This document shows, piece by piece, positions 56,717 to 64,000 of a stretch of DNA of 64,000 nt (the stretch's first letter is position 1; each line of letters opens with the position of its first letter). The notes under the pieces are model-generated. The model was given only the letters and a program-made list of their open reading frames with translations, was not told the origin of the DNA and did no database searches. This DNA is from Planctomycetaceae bacterium (GTDB lineage Bacteria > Planctomycetota > Phycisphaerae > Phycisphaerales > SM1A02): contig NYWY01000052.1 of NCBI GenBank assembly GCA_002685335.1, positions 20,467 to 84,466 of the forward strand, written 5' to 3'. Both the position numbers and the translations under genes were made by a program.

Positions 56717-57684
56717 GACGCCGTCCGTTCGACCGGCGCGTCTCCGGCGTCTTGAGCGTCTTCGGCATCCCGAAGCCATCGGTCGAACCACGCCTTGGCC
56801 AGTTCGGACGACCGTCGGGCGTCGTCGCCTTCGAAGCCGTGGCCGGCCCCTTCGAAGATATGAAGTTCGGACTCGAGCCCGGCCTCGTCGTAGGCTTCCT
56901 TCATCGCTTCGCTGGCCCGGGGGATGACGACGCTGTCCTCGGTTCCGTGCAGGAGCAGCACCGGCGCATCCTGAGCGTCGACGTGACGGATGGGCGAGAC
57001 GCGTTCCGCGAGCTCCGGATCGAAGTCCATCGCCGGATATCGCTCGTTCGGACCGACGAAGGAGACCAGTTCCACCGGCGGGAACCAGGCCACCGCGGCC
57101 GCGATCGGCGCCGCCTTGCGACGTCCCTCGAATTCCGAACCCGACCGGGAGCGTCGCAGATAGCCGGGAACCCGCTCACCCCCGAGAGTGGCCAGATGCA
57201 ACGAGAGATGACCACCGGCGCTCAATCCGAAGGAACCGATTCGTTCGGGATCGAGCCCGCGTTCCTCGGCGTTCTCGCGAAGATGCCGGACCGCCTTCTC
57301 CACGTGATCGGCGGCGTCGGGAACCTTGTATCGCGGCGAACTTCCGTGCCGAAGCATCACCACGTGATACCCATCGACCAGGAGATCGTGGACCAGTGAG
57401 ATGCCTCGGATCTCCGGCATCATCGCGAGCCGCGGATCGAACCAGCGGGAGACCCATCCTCCACTCACCATGAAGATCACGGTCGCACCATTCGCGGGGG
57501 CGGTGGGTTTCAGGAGGTCGTAGGTCATCGCAAGCGCATCCGCTCGGCCGTAGATCACGTCCGCTTCGATGGTCGCGATCGGCCCCGGCGGCGCCTCGAT
57601 CGCGCCCGCATCCGCCCCCTGCAGGGTCGCCACGCATGCGAACGTCGACAGCACCATCGCCAACATCTTCCTGAATCGACTCAT
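56713..57684 (-). CDS. Exported alpha/beta hydrolase (dienelactone hydrolase/prolyl oligopeptidase-like)
   Basis: Exported serine hydrolase of 323 aa. The signal peptide is MLAMVLSTFACVATLQGADA. The catalytic triad is visible: nucleophile in SFGLSAGGHLSLHLATLGG (G-x-S-x-G-G), Asp in LLLHGTEDSVVIPRAS, and His in FEGAGHGFEGDDARR. The ATVIFMVSGGWVSRWFD strand is the oxyanion region. The family includes esterases, dienelactone hydrolases and peptidase S9-type enzymes; the substrate is unknown. It overlaps the M1 peptidase gene (ATGA) and the membrane-protein gene (TTGA), so it is part of one operon, perhaps for peptide or ester breakdown in the envelope. Confidence 0.85.
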   Translation of the reverse strand: MSRFRKMLAMVLSTFACVATLQGADAGAIEAPPGPIATIEADVIYGRADALAMTYDLLKPTAPANGATVIFMVSGGWVSRWFDPRLAMMPEIRGISLVHDLLVDGYHVVMLRHGSSPRYKVPDAADHVEKAVRHLRENAEERGLDPERIGSFGLSAGGHLSLHLATLGGERVPGYLRRSRSGSEFEGRRKAAPIAAAVAWFPPVELVSFVGPNERYPAMDFDPELAERVSPIRHVDAQDAPVLLLHGTEDSVVIPRASEAMKEAYDEAGLESELHIFEGAGHGFEGDDARRSSELAKAWFDRWLRDAEDAQDAGDAPVERTAS

Positions 57685-60479
57685 CGATCTTCTCCCGATC
57701 CGGATCCAAGATACGTCTCCTCGTCGCGGACCTGGCCGTCGGCGAGGATCACCAGAACGACATCATCGTCGGTTCCACGGCGTCCGTCACGGCCATCGCT
57801 TCGAAGAGTGGCCAGAATCGCCTCCCCGCCGGCTTCGACCTCGGGATTGCTGGAGAATTCCAGGGCCATCGGCCGTTCCCAGGGGTCCACCAGCAGGGTG
57901 GGATCCAGATCGGTCATCAGTCGACCCGCCAGGCCGATCGGCGTGTCTCCCTCGCCCGCGAGTTCGTCCCAGGTCGGCACGATCGCGACCGCGATCCGGA
58001 TCGCGGAACGCTCGACCGCCGGTCGGCCATCGCGAGCGGCTGCCGCCTGCATGGGATTCGAGCGATCCCGAGAGGGGGTCAGCCCGAAGCGTCCGGCGAT
58101 GACCTCCGGCGGGTAGGCGTTGTTCGTCCGGTCCGCGTCCGCGATCTCGCGATAGGGATCGAGGATCACCCGGGCGATCCCGGCCGGGCCGACGAACATC
58201 CTGGTGGCCACCGTCGGATCCTGCTTCCAGATCTCCACCGGGAGCACGACCTCCTCGACCGTGTCGTCGGTGTAGTGGATCTCCAGCGGGAGCGGCATCG
58301 GAACGCCGCCATGATTTCGGAATCGAACCACCGAGAAGTGGAGTGGCCGATTCCCCACCGCCTCGAAGACCGCTCGATCGTCCTCGTTCAACTTCGCCAT
58401 GAACCGCTCGAATCGACGACGGTCGCCATCGGTGATCTGCAGCTCGTCAAATCGACTGTAGAAGTCGAGAAGCTCCGGGTATCGCTCGCTCCGCTTCGGC
58501 AGGTCGGCGTTTCGCTCGCGGGATCGGGTGGTCCGGATCGCGTCCCGCTCCTCGAGAAGCATCGGCTTCAGCAGCTCCGGGTCCCGGGGTTCGATCGTGT
58601 AGTCGAGCACCCGTTCGGTGGCGATGTCGACGTGCTGCGTGCTGTAGAACCACGCTCGCCAGAACCAGTCGAGGTCGATGCCGCTGGCGTCGTCCATGGT
58701 GCGGAAGAAGTCGCCGGGCTCGGGCCGCCGGAACGCCCAACGCTCGCAGAAGGTTCGGAAGGCGTGGTCGAAGAGCTCCCGGCCCATGACCGTCTCCCGC
58801 AGGATGTTCAATGCGACCGAGGGCTTGGCGTAGGCGTTGGGGCCCTTCTGGATGATCGACTCCCCGTGGCTCATGATCGGCCGCTGCCGTTCGCTGACCA
58901 TGTAGTCGATGATCGAGGCGGGTTCGCCACGACGGGTCCGGGGTTCGTCCTCCCAGGTCTCCATCGCGAGGAACTGGACGAACGTGTTGAGTCCCTCGTC
59001 CATCCAGGTCCACTGCCGCTCGTCGGAGTTGATGATCATCGGGAACCAGAAGTGACCGACCTCGTGGATGATCACACCGATCAGGCCCCATTTGGTCCGC
59101 TCGCTGTAGGTGCCGTCCGCCTCCGGTCGCGGGCCGTTGAAGCAGATCATCGGATACTCCATCCCCCCCACCGGCCCGTTGACGCTGATCGCGACGGGAT
59201 ACGGATACGGGATGCAGTGCTCGGAGTAGACCTCGATGGTGTGGGCGATCGACTGGGTCGAGTAGCGGCTCCAGAGCGGCTCGCCCTCGTTGGGCCAGAA
59301 GCTCATCGCCATCGTGACGTCTTCGTCGCTTCGCGGGACCTCGACCCCCCAGGCATCCCAGATGAAGGTCGGGCTCGCCGCCCAGGCGACATCGCGAACG
59401 TCCTCCGCGCGGAACCGCCAGGTGCGTTCAGCGCGTCGATCGTTTCGCTCCTCGCTGCCGAAGAGCTCCTGATCGCGGAGTTCGTTGGCCAGCGCTTCCT
59501 CCGGGGTGATCACGAACATCGGACGATCGGCGGTGCGGGCCTCGGCCATCCGTTCCCGCTGGAGCTCGGTCATGACCTCTTCGGCGTTGGTCAGTTCACC
59601 AGTCGCCGAGACCACGAAAGTCTCCGGGACGGTGATCGCCAGGTCGTAGTCGCCGAACTCCAGGGCGAACTCGCTGCCCCCCTTGAACTGTTTGTTCTGC
59701 CAGCCGTCGTTGTCGGTGTAGGGCGCCATGCGCGGGAACCACTGGGCGATCTCGTAGATCGGCATGCCGTCGTCGAGGATCTCGTAGCCGGATCGAGCCC
59801 GCATGGTGGTGCTGGGGACGATGGCGGCGTTCCAGTCGATCTCGAAGGTCGTCGTATCCCCGGGGACCAGAGGCTCGGGAAGGTCGAGTCTCATCATCGT
59901 GCCGTTGATGACGTGCGGCAGCGGCGAGCCGTCGGCGAACTCGACGCGGGTGATGTCGGCCCCGCCCTCGAAGTCGAGCTGTTCCATCTGCTGACGCATC
60001 CAGCGGGTCGATTGATCGCGTTCGAGGTCCGGGGCGTTGCTCGAGAGCCGTCCGAGCGAGTCGCTGCGGAATCGGTTCTGGTCGATCTGCACCCAGAGGT
60101 AGTCGAGGACGTGCGGACTGTGGTTGTGATAGGTGATCGACTCGGATCCCTCGAGCCGGTGATCGACCGGATCGAGTCGGACCGCGATGTCGTGATCGGC
60201 GCGATTCTGCCAGTAGTCCGGCCCCGGGGCGCCCGAGGCCAGTCGCACCTCGTTCGGCGTGGGCAGCAGGTCGTCGATCTGCTTGAAGGGATCGGTCTCG
60301 TCCTCCCAGTCCGGGACGTCCAGCCACATGTCGGCGTGACGCTCCCTCGCCTCGTAGTGCGACGGGAACAGATCCGGCGGATGAGCCCCGACGACGCCGG
60401 TCAGAAGGAGGAGGAGGACGGCGACCAGAGACCCGCCGAGCGGGGAGACGCCACGATGCTTGATTTCCCGGATGTTCAT
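57681..60479 (-). CDS. M1 family zinc aminopeptidase-like exported protein
   Basis: Exported metallopeptidase of 932 aa. The N-terminus has a signal segment (VAVLLLLLTGVVGAHPP). The M1 beta-saddle domain is followed by the exopeptidase loop NGPVGGMEYPMICFNG (G-x-M-E-Y-P) and the zinc site HEVGH (His472, Glu473, His476) with the third ligand Glu495 in WTWMDEGLNTF, exactly 18 residues after the second His. A helical domain and a beta-rich C-terminal part follow, ending in an Asp/Gly-rich segment (DGRDGRRGTDDDVVLVI). M1 enzymes with this long C-terminus act on peptides outside the cytosol. The ATG lies 6 nt after TAGACT. It heads a three-gene operon. Confidence 0.93.
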   Translation of the reverse strand: MNIREIKHRGVSPLGGSLVAVLLLLLTGVVGAHPPDLFPSHYEARERHADMWLDVPDWEDETDPFKQIDDLLPTPNEVRLASGAPGPDYWQNRADHDIAVRLDPVDHRLEGSESITYHNHSPHVLDYLWVQIDQNRFRSDSLGRLSSNAPDLERDQSTRWMRQQMEQLDFEGGADITRVEFADGSPLPHVINGTMMRLDLPEPLVPGDTTTFEIDWNAAIVPSTTMRARSGYEILDDGMPIYEIAQWFPRMAPYTDNDGWQNKQFKGGSEFALEFGDYDLAITVPETFVVSATGELTNAEEVMTELQRERMAEARTADRPMFVITPEEALANELRDQELFGSEERNDRRAERTWRFRAEDVRDVAWAASPTFIWDAWGVEVPRSDEDVTMAMSFWPNEGEPLWSRYSTQSIAHTIEVYSEHCIPYPYPVAISVNGPVGGMEYPMICFNGPRPEADGTYSERTKWGLIGVIIHEVGHFWFPMIINSDERQWTWMDEGLNTFVQFLAMETWEDEPRTRRGEPASIIDYMVSERQRPIMSHGESIIQKGPNAYAKPSVALNILRETVMGRELFDHAFRTFCERWAFRRPEPGDFFRTMDDASGIDLDWFWRAWFYSTQHVDIATERVLDYTIEPRDPELLKPMLLEERDAIRTTRSRERNADLPKRSERYPELLDFYSRFDELQITDGDRRRFERFMAKLNEDDRAVFEAVGNRPLHFSVVRFRNHGGVPMPLPLEIHYTDDTVEEVVLPVEIWKQDPTVATRMFVGPAGIARVILDPYREIADADRTNNAYPPEVIAGRFGLTPSRDRSNPMQAAAARDGRPAVERSAIRIAVAIVPTWDELAGEGDTPIGLAGRLMTDLDPTLLVDPWERPMALEFSSNPEVEAGGEAILATLRSDGRDGRRGTDDDVVLVILADGQVRDEETYLGSGSGEDR

Positions 60480-60485
60480 GCCGCG

Positions 60486-60491
60486 AGTCTA
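60486..60491 (-). promoter_or_regulatory. -10-like TAGACT box of the M1 peptidase operon
   Basis: Read leftward, TAGACT ends 6 nt before the ATG at 60479, identical in sequence and spacing to the box before the epimerase gene at 34118. The overlapping rightward TATGTT at 60490-60495 may serve the arginase gene. Confidence 0.4.
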
Positions 60492-60568
60492 TGTTTGGAT
60501 GGCGCTTCCGAGGCGATTCCAACCCCTCGATCCCGCACGATGGCCCGGGATCGGGGAGACTGCCCTCC

Positions 60569-61555
60569 ATGGCCGTCCCGAAGTCCAACTCTCCGCCCGA
60601 ACCGGGTGTTGGAATGATCGAGGTCATCGGTGCGCCCGTCGACCATGGCGGAGCTGGAGCCGGAGCCGCCGGCGGCCCCCCCGCCCTTCGGGCCGCAGGA
60701 ATCGGAACGATCGCCGGCCGACGGGTCGTGGATACCGGCGACGTCGTGGTGGACGATCTTCCGCGCGGCACCACCATTCGTCGCGGACCCGATCCGGAGT
60801 CTCGACGGCCGGAATGGGGACCATTGCGAACGATGTGCAGGGCCCTGCACGACCGATGCCGGGATGCCGTCGCAACCGATTCGATCCCCCTGGTGCTTGG
60901 TGGCGACCACACGCTCGCGGCGGGTTCCATGTCGGGGGTCGCCACCGGCTGGTGCCGACGACACGACGCGATCGTGCCGGAGGACGCCCCTTCCCTCGGC
61001 CTGCTCTGGTTCGACGCCCACGCCGATCTCAACACCCCGGACACGACTCCCAGCGGGAACCCGCATGGCATGCCCGCGGCCGCCCTGCTCGGGCATCGCG
61101 TCGCTCCGCTCGACGACGTCGTCGGCGAGACCGGGGTCTTCGATTCTCGACGCGTCGTGTTCCTCGGGGCCCGTGACCTCGATCCAGGTGAACGGGCACG
61201 CGTCTCGACCGATGCGGCATCGCCGCTTCCGCTTCTGCTTCATGGCGATGTGTTTCGAACCGATTCCCCCGAGTCCATCGCCGAGCGGGTGCTCGAGCGC
61301 ATCGCCCCCGACGGCGGTGCCTTCGCCTTGAGCTTCGACCTCGACGTCATCGACCCGACCGAGGCTCCGGGCGTCAACCTCACGGTCGCCGAAGGCCTTC
61401 GAGCCGAACAGGTGATGCGGGTGCTCGAACGACTTGCCGCCCACGGCGGGTGCATCGCGATGGACGTCGTGGAACTCGACCCCACCGCGGACGTCGACGG
61501 CCGGACGAGCATCCTCGGGGTCGAAGCCGCTCGGATGATGTTCAAGATCGGCTGA
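60569..61555 (+). CDS. Arginase/ureohydrolase family protein
   Basis: Binuclear manganese ureohydrolase of about 328 aa. All metal ligands are visible: His in VLGGDHTLAAG, the D-x-H-x-D set in WFDAHADLNTPDTTPSGNPH, and Asp-Asp in ALSFDLDVIDPTEAPG. The loop NPHGMPAAALLG and the C-terminal ELDPTADVDGRT fit arginase (rocF-like) better than agmatinase. It would convert L-arginine to ornithine and urea; the exact substrate is inferred. A GGGAG ribosome site supports the ATG at 60569; the ATG at 60614 (MIEVIGAPVDHGG) would fit the usual arginase N-terminus equally well. Confidence 0.9.
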   Translation: MAVPKSNSPPEPGVGMIEVIGAPVDHGGAGAGAAGGPPALRAAGIGTIAGRRVVDTGDVVVDDLPRGTTIRRGPDPESRRPEWGPLRTMCRALHDRCRDAVATDSIPLVLGGDHTLAAGSMSGVATGWCRRHDAIVPEDAPSLGLLWFDAHADLNTPDTTPSGNPHGMPAAALLGHRVAPLDDVVGETGVFDSRRVVFLGARDLDPGERARVSTDAASPLPLLLHGDVFRTDSPESIAERVLERIAPDGGAFALSFDLDVIDPTEAPGVNLTVAEGLRAEQVMRVLERLAAHGGCIAMDVVELDPTADVDGRTSILGVEAARMMFKIG

Positions 61556-61626
61556 CCACCGACTCTCCACGCCACCCGGGGCCACCGGCCCGAGTCGACC
61601 ACCACGAGAAAGAGAACCGCATCACC

Positions 61627-62895
61627 ATGCCTCCCAGAGAATCCAGGCCCGACAAAGGCTGCCATCCTCACCGACGACGCCTCGCCGCCGTCTCGTTCCT
61701 GCTTGGTTTCCTGTTCTTCGCGGGACTCCTGACGTTGGTCTACCTGCTCGCCCCGGTCATCCAGGAAACCAGCATCATGCCACCGCGGCCTGCGGTGTCC
61801 AAGGCCGAACTCAACCAGCGGCGGCAGGCGATCCTCGACGGGCTGGTCACGACCAAGGACCGCAACACCCTGGCCCTGGTCAAGCGCATGCACGCCCGGC
61901 AGCAGCAGGACCCCGGGGCCACGATGGACTTCCTGATCCTCTCCGGAGGCGGGGCCAACGGCGCGTTCGGTGCCGGTTTCCTCCTGGGGTGGGCGACCGT
62001 CCCCGCGGGCCCCGACGCCCTGCCGACCTTCGACGGCGTCTCGGGCGTCAGCACCGGGGCCTTCATCGCCCCCTTCGCCTACATCGGCACCGACGAATCG
62101 CGAACCCGCATCGACCAGTTCTTCCGAAATCCCAAGCCCGACTGGGCAAGGCTTCGGGAACCACTCTCCTTCTATCCCGAGAACGCCAGCCTCATGGAGC
62201 TCTCGGGGATCGAACGGGATCTCCAGTCGATCCTCGATCTGGGGTTCGCCAAACGCATCGACCAGGCGACGACCGAGGGCCGGGTCCTCATGATCCAGGC
62301 CAGCAACATCGACGAGCAGGTTCCCGGCGTGTTCGACTTCTCCGAGGCTGCGCGCCAGGCGGTCAAGGCGAAGGACTCGACGCTGCTGCGTGAGATCATC
62401 CTCGCCTCCTCGGCGATTCCCGCGGTCTTTCCTCCGCGGGAGATCGACGGCAACCTCTACGTCGACGGCGGCGCGATCGGCAACTTCTACACGGGGGGAA
62501 GGGCTTCGGCGGTCGACCAGACCTTCGGGGGCCTGTGGAAGAAGATGTATCCCGGTACCCCGATCCCGAAGACCCGCTACTGGGTGATCCTCAACGGGAA
62601 CCTGCGGATTCCCTCCGCGGTCTCGGAGCCGACCTGGCCCTCGGTCGCGGACCGGGCGTTCCAGTTGGTCTTCACCTCCGGGGAGATCACCTCGCTGCGT
62701 CACCTCTACGCCCTGGCCGAAATCACCCGGCTACGCGGCGACGGCGAGGTCGAGGTCCGGTGGATCGCGGCCGAGAAGGAACTCGCGGCCCCGAACCCGA
62801 TGAGCATGTTCGATGCGAAGACGATGCAGGCGCTCTCGGACGAGGGCCGAAAGCTCGGCGCGGATCCGTCGACGTGGAAGACGGCATCCCCGTGA
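61627..62895 (+). CDS. Patatin-like phospholipase, membrane-anchored
   Basis: Protein of 422 aa with an N-terminal helix (AAVSFLLGFLFFAGLLTLVYL) that acts as anchor or signal, followed by a patatin domain. The oxyanion motif is LILSGGGANGAFGAGFLLGW, the nucleophile elbow is GVSGVSTGAF (G-x-S-x-G), and the Asp of the Ser-Asp dyad is in YVDGGAIGNF. The ASNIDEQVPGVFDFSE strand is typical of the family. Such enzymes release fatty acids from phospholipids or act as secreted or envelope lipases. It lies 71 bp after the arginase-family gene on the same strand; no functional link is obvious. The start at 61627 gives the full anchor helix. Confidence 0.9.
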   Translation: MPPRESRPDKGCHPHRRRLAAVSFLLGFLFFAGLLTLVYLLAPVIQETSIMPPRPAVSKAELNQRRQAILDGLVTTKDRNTLALVKRMHARQQQDPGATMDFLILSGGGANGAFGAGFLLGWATVPAGPDALPTFDGVSGVSTGAFIAPFAYIGTDESRTRIDQFFRNPKPDWARLREPLSFYPENASLMELSGIERDLQSILDLGFAKRIDQATTEGRVLMIQASNIDEQVPGVFDFSEAARQAVKAKDSTLLREIILASSAIPAVFPPREIDGNLYVDGGAIGNFYTGGRASAVDQTFGGLWKKMYPGTPIPKTRYWVILNGNLRIPSAVSEPTWPSVADRAFQLVFTSGEITSLRHLYALAEITRLRGDGEVEVRWIAAEKELAAPNPMSMFDAKTMQALSDEGRKLGADPSTWKTASP

Positions 62896-62917
62896 TCGGA
62901 TGAACCGCTCGCTCCGC

Positions 62918-63298
62918 TCAGGGGCAGTCGCCGCACGTTCCCCAGTCGATGAACATCAACCCCAGGTCGCTGCCCCTGACGAGGCGATCGCCGTCGAAAT
63001 CGGGGGGACACGGCTTGGTCGTCGATACCGCGAGGACGACGACGGTGATGCTGCTACCCGCGGAGACGCTCGCGACCGGGTTCTCCGGCGTGCCGATGCC
63101 GCTGGGGACCGTGCACTGGCCGTACTCGTTCCGTCCCCAGCAGGCGACCGAGCCGTCCGTGAGGACCGCGACGGTGTGGGAGGAACCCGCCGCTTCCGCG
63201 TGGTCGCAAAAACGACCGCGCCCGGCCCCGTCGAAACGGGCCCGGGCGTTCGGTCGGAGGTTCATCGTCGACACAGCATGGGAACGATCGACGAGCAC
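62918..63298 (-). pseudogene. RCC1-repeat/GC-type dockerin fragment
   Basis: An open frame of 126 codons with no signal peptide. It contains one RCC1-type blade (AAGSSHTVAVLTDGSVACWG, then RNEYGQCTVPSGIG) followed by the start of a second (VASVSAGSSITVVVLAVST). The end is a dockerin-like terminus (DFDGDRLVRGSDLGLMFIDW, then GTCGDCP) with Arg at two positions normally Gly or Val. RCC1 propellers need about seven blades, so this is probably the 3' remnant of a larger secreted propeller gene. The upstream 40 residues look like frame noise. Confidence 0.6.
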
Positions 63299-63606
63299 CT
63301 CTGCCGGCCATCATGCTGCCGGCGATCGCGGGGGAAGTCTCCTGTGCATCCCCCGACGATTCTGGTTCAAGCGACGACGAAAATCAGGTCGTCGCGACCA
63401 GGACATCCGATGTACGGACGTCGATCCCACCCCGGTTCGAGGATCGCTGGGGGATTCCAGGACACAAGGCGCGAACCCCGCCGCATTCGATTTAAACCGA
63501 GAAGAATCTGCCCGGGTCACGAAGAAACCGCCCCGAACCGAACGAGTCGGCACGGGGCGATTGATTTCTTCACGACAGGTTCTGCGCACAACGGCTGGCG
63601 AAAACT

Positions 63607-63834
63607 TCAGTTCGCAAGCAGTCTTCCGAGGTCGCTTCCGCCCACGGCACCGTCGCCGTCGAAGTCGACCGCAAACGCCATCGCCAATCGGCGAATCAAA
63701 ACCACGACCCCCGCCCGGGCCCCGAGGGTGATAGTGGCAAGGCGAAAGCCAAACGTGACGGCCGAAATTTGGGATGTACATAGAGTCGGCCAGCGCTTCG
63801 GCGACGTGCTCGCCGCCGCGCGTCTCCCCGTCCC
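63607..63834 (-). pseudogene. Second dockerin-like remnant
   Basis: An open frame of 76 codons that starts directly after the hopene-cyclase stop and in the same frame. It ends AFAVDFDGDGAVGGSDLGRLL followed by A-N-stop, a good calcium-loop repeat. The segment before it (ISAVTFGFRLATI) resembles the end of a SUMF1/formylglycine-type or exported domain. Only an ATG at 63681 is available as a start, which would give 24 residues, so I treat it as a gene remnant rather than a gene. Confidence 0.45.
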
Positions 63835-64000
63835 CTACCCGCGCCGTGCCTCGAGCCAGCGGCCGATCGCCATCAGCGGGAACGAGTGTCGGTACAGGTG
63901 ATAGCGCAGGTAGAAGACCTTCGGGAAGCCGGTGCCGGTGAACTCGGTCTCGCTCCAGCTGCCTGCGGGTTCGCGGTCGGGGTTGCGATCGGGGTCGGCC
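63835..64000 (-). CDS. shc: Squalene-hopene cyclase, C-terminal fragment (cut by window end)
   Basis: The last 54 codons of a gene that continues beyond the window. The sequence TEFTGTGFPKVFYLRYHLYR followed by HSFPLMAIGRWLEARRG is the characteristic C-terminus of squalene/oxidosqualene-hopene cyclases, whose family ending is G-T-G-F-P-x-x-F-Y-L-R-Y-H-x-Y-x-x-x-F-P. The enzyme cyclises squalene to hopene and diplopterol, sterol-like membrane lipids known from planctomycetes. It is leftward-transcribed, with TAG at 63837-63835. The catalytic DxDD motif lies outside the window, so activity cannot be assessed here. Confidence 0.85.
   Translation of the reverse strand, partial: ADPDRNPDREPAGSWSETEFTGTGFPKVFYLRYHLYRHSFPLMAIGRWLEARRG

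Larger units (their letters stand above)
62896..63834. other. Degraded region between the patatin-like gene and squalene-hopene cyclase
   Basis: This 939-bp stretch has no intact gene. On the minus strand it holds two dockerin-type C-terminal remnants, annotated separately. The 308 bp between them (63299-63606) are less GC-biased than the rest of the window and carry no recognisable protein segment in any frame. Confidence 0.6.

Overview
This 64 kb window is GC-rich, densely coded chromosomal DNA from a Gram-negative-type bacterium, most probably a planctomycete of the class Phycisphaerae. The lineage call is inference. It rests on secreted proteins ending in 'GC-type' dockerin-like repeats (DFNGDG...DLAYILGYWGPC), large TPR-bearing Ser/Thr kinases, lineage-style hypothetical lipoproteins, LpxI, ExbD/TonB-like proteins, and a squalene-hopene cyclase running off the right edge. 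I found no rRNA, tRNA, CRISPR array, insertion sequence, prophage or integrase. About 45 genes are supported, many joined by 1-4 bp ATGA/GTGA/TTGA overlaps.

Layout. 0.05-5.2 kb (+): a secreted FG-GAP/dockerin protein and a Ser/Thr kinase-TPR protein. 5.2-17.0 kb (-): the information-processing block nusA-infB-rbfA, continuing into an endonuclease III-fold protein with a histone H1-like Lys/Ala/Pro tail, a 1181-aa TPR lipoprotein, yebC, a lipoprotein and a VTT-family membrane protein. A 586-bp gene-free stretch with hairpins precedes nusA. 17.6-18.7 kb (-): an orphan fliM. 19.0-21.4 kb (+): dsbD and a DUF4286-like protein. 21.5-24.9 kb (-): an O-antigen-ligase-like polymerase and a WecA/TagO-like polyprenyl-phosphate glycosyltransferase. 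25.0-27.1 kb (+): a LOG-family protein, lpxI and a TlyA-like methyltransferase. 27.2-32.0 kb (+): gyrA, a STAS protein, exbD-like and tonB-like genes. 32.0-34.1 kb (-): surE and a GT2 glycosyltransferase. 34.1-38.9 kb (+): NAD(P)HX epimerase, an FtsX-type permease, a LolD-type ATPase and an MFS exporter. 38.9-40.3 kb (-): a secreted hypothetical protein. 40.5-43.1 kb (+): clpC with a textbook terminator. 43.4-48.4 kb: a small membrane protein (+), then a TolB-like protein-nadB-lipoprotein operon (-), then an RluA-type pseudouridine synthase (+). 48.4-55.8 kb (+): two hypothetical envelope proteins, a Gfo/Idh/MocA oxidoreductase and a 1132-aa GH94-like protein. 55.8-56.3 kb: a convergent intergenic region with a strongly predicted multibranch RNA fold. 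56.3-60.5 kb (-): an M1 peptidase-alpha/beta hydrolase-membrane protein operon. 60.6-62.9 kb (+): arginase-family and patatin-like genes. 62.9-64.0 kb (-): dockerin/RCC1 remnants and the 3' end of squalene-hopene cyclase.

The best candidates for something new are: (i) the nested, perfectly paired structure at 55958-56097 with a promoter-like box just upstream; (ii) an ABC transporter whose cytosolic ATPase carries two hydrophobic helices between the Q-loop and signature motif, next to a permease that also carries two extra helices; (iii) the endonuclease III-fold/H1-tail protein coupled to rbfA. A recurrent TAnnnT box 6-10 nt before start codons suggests that leaderless or very short-leader mRNAs are common here.
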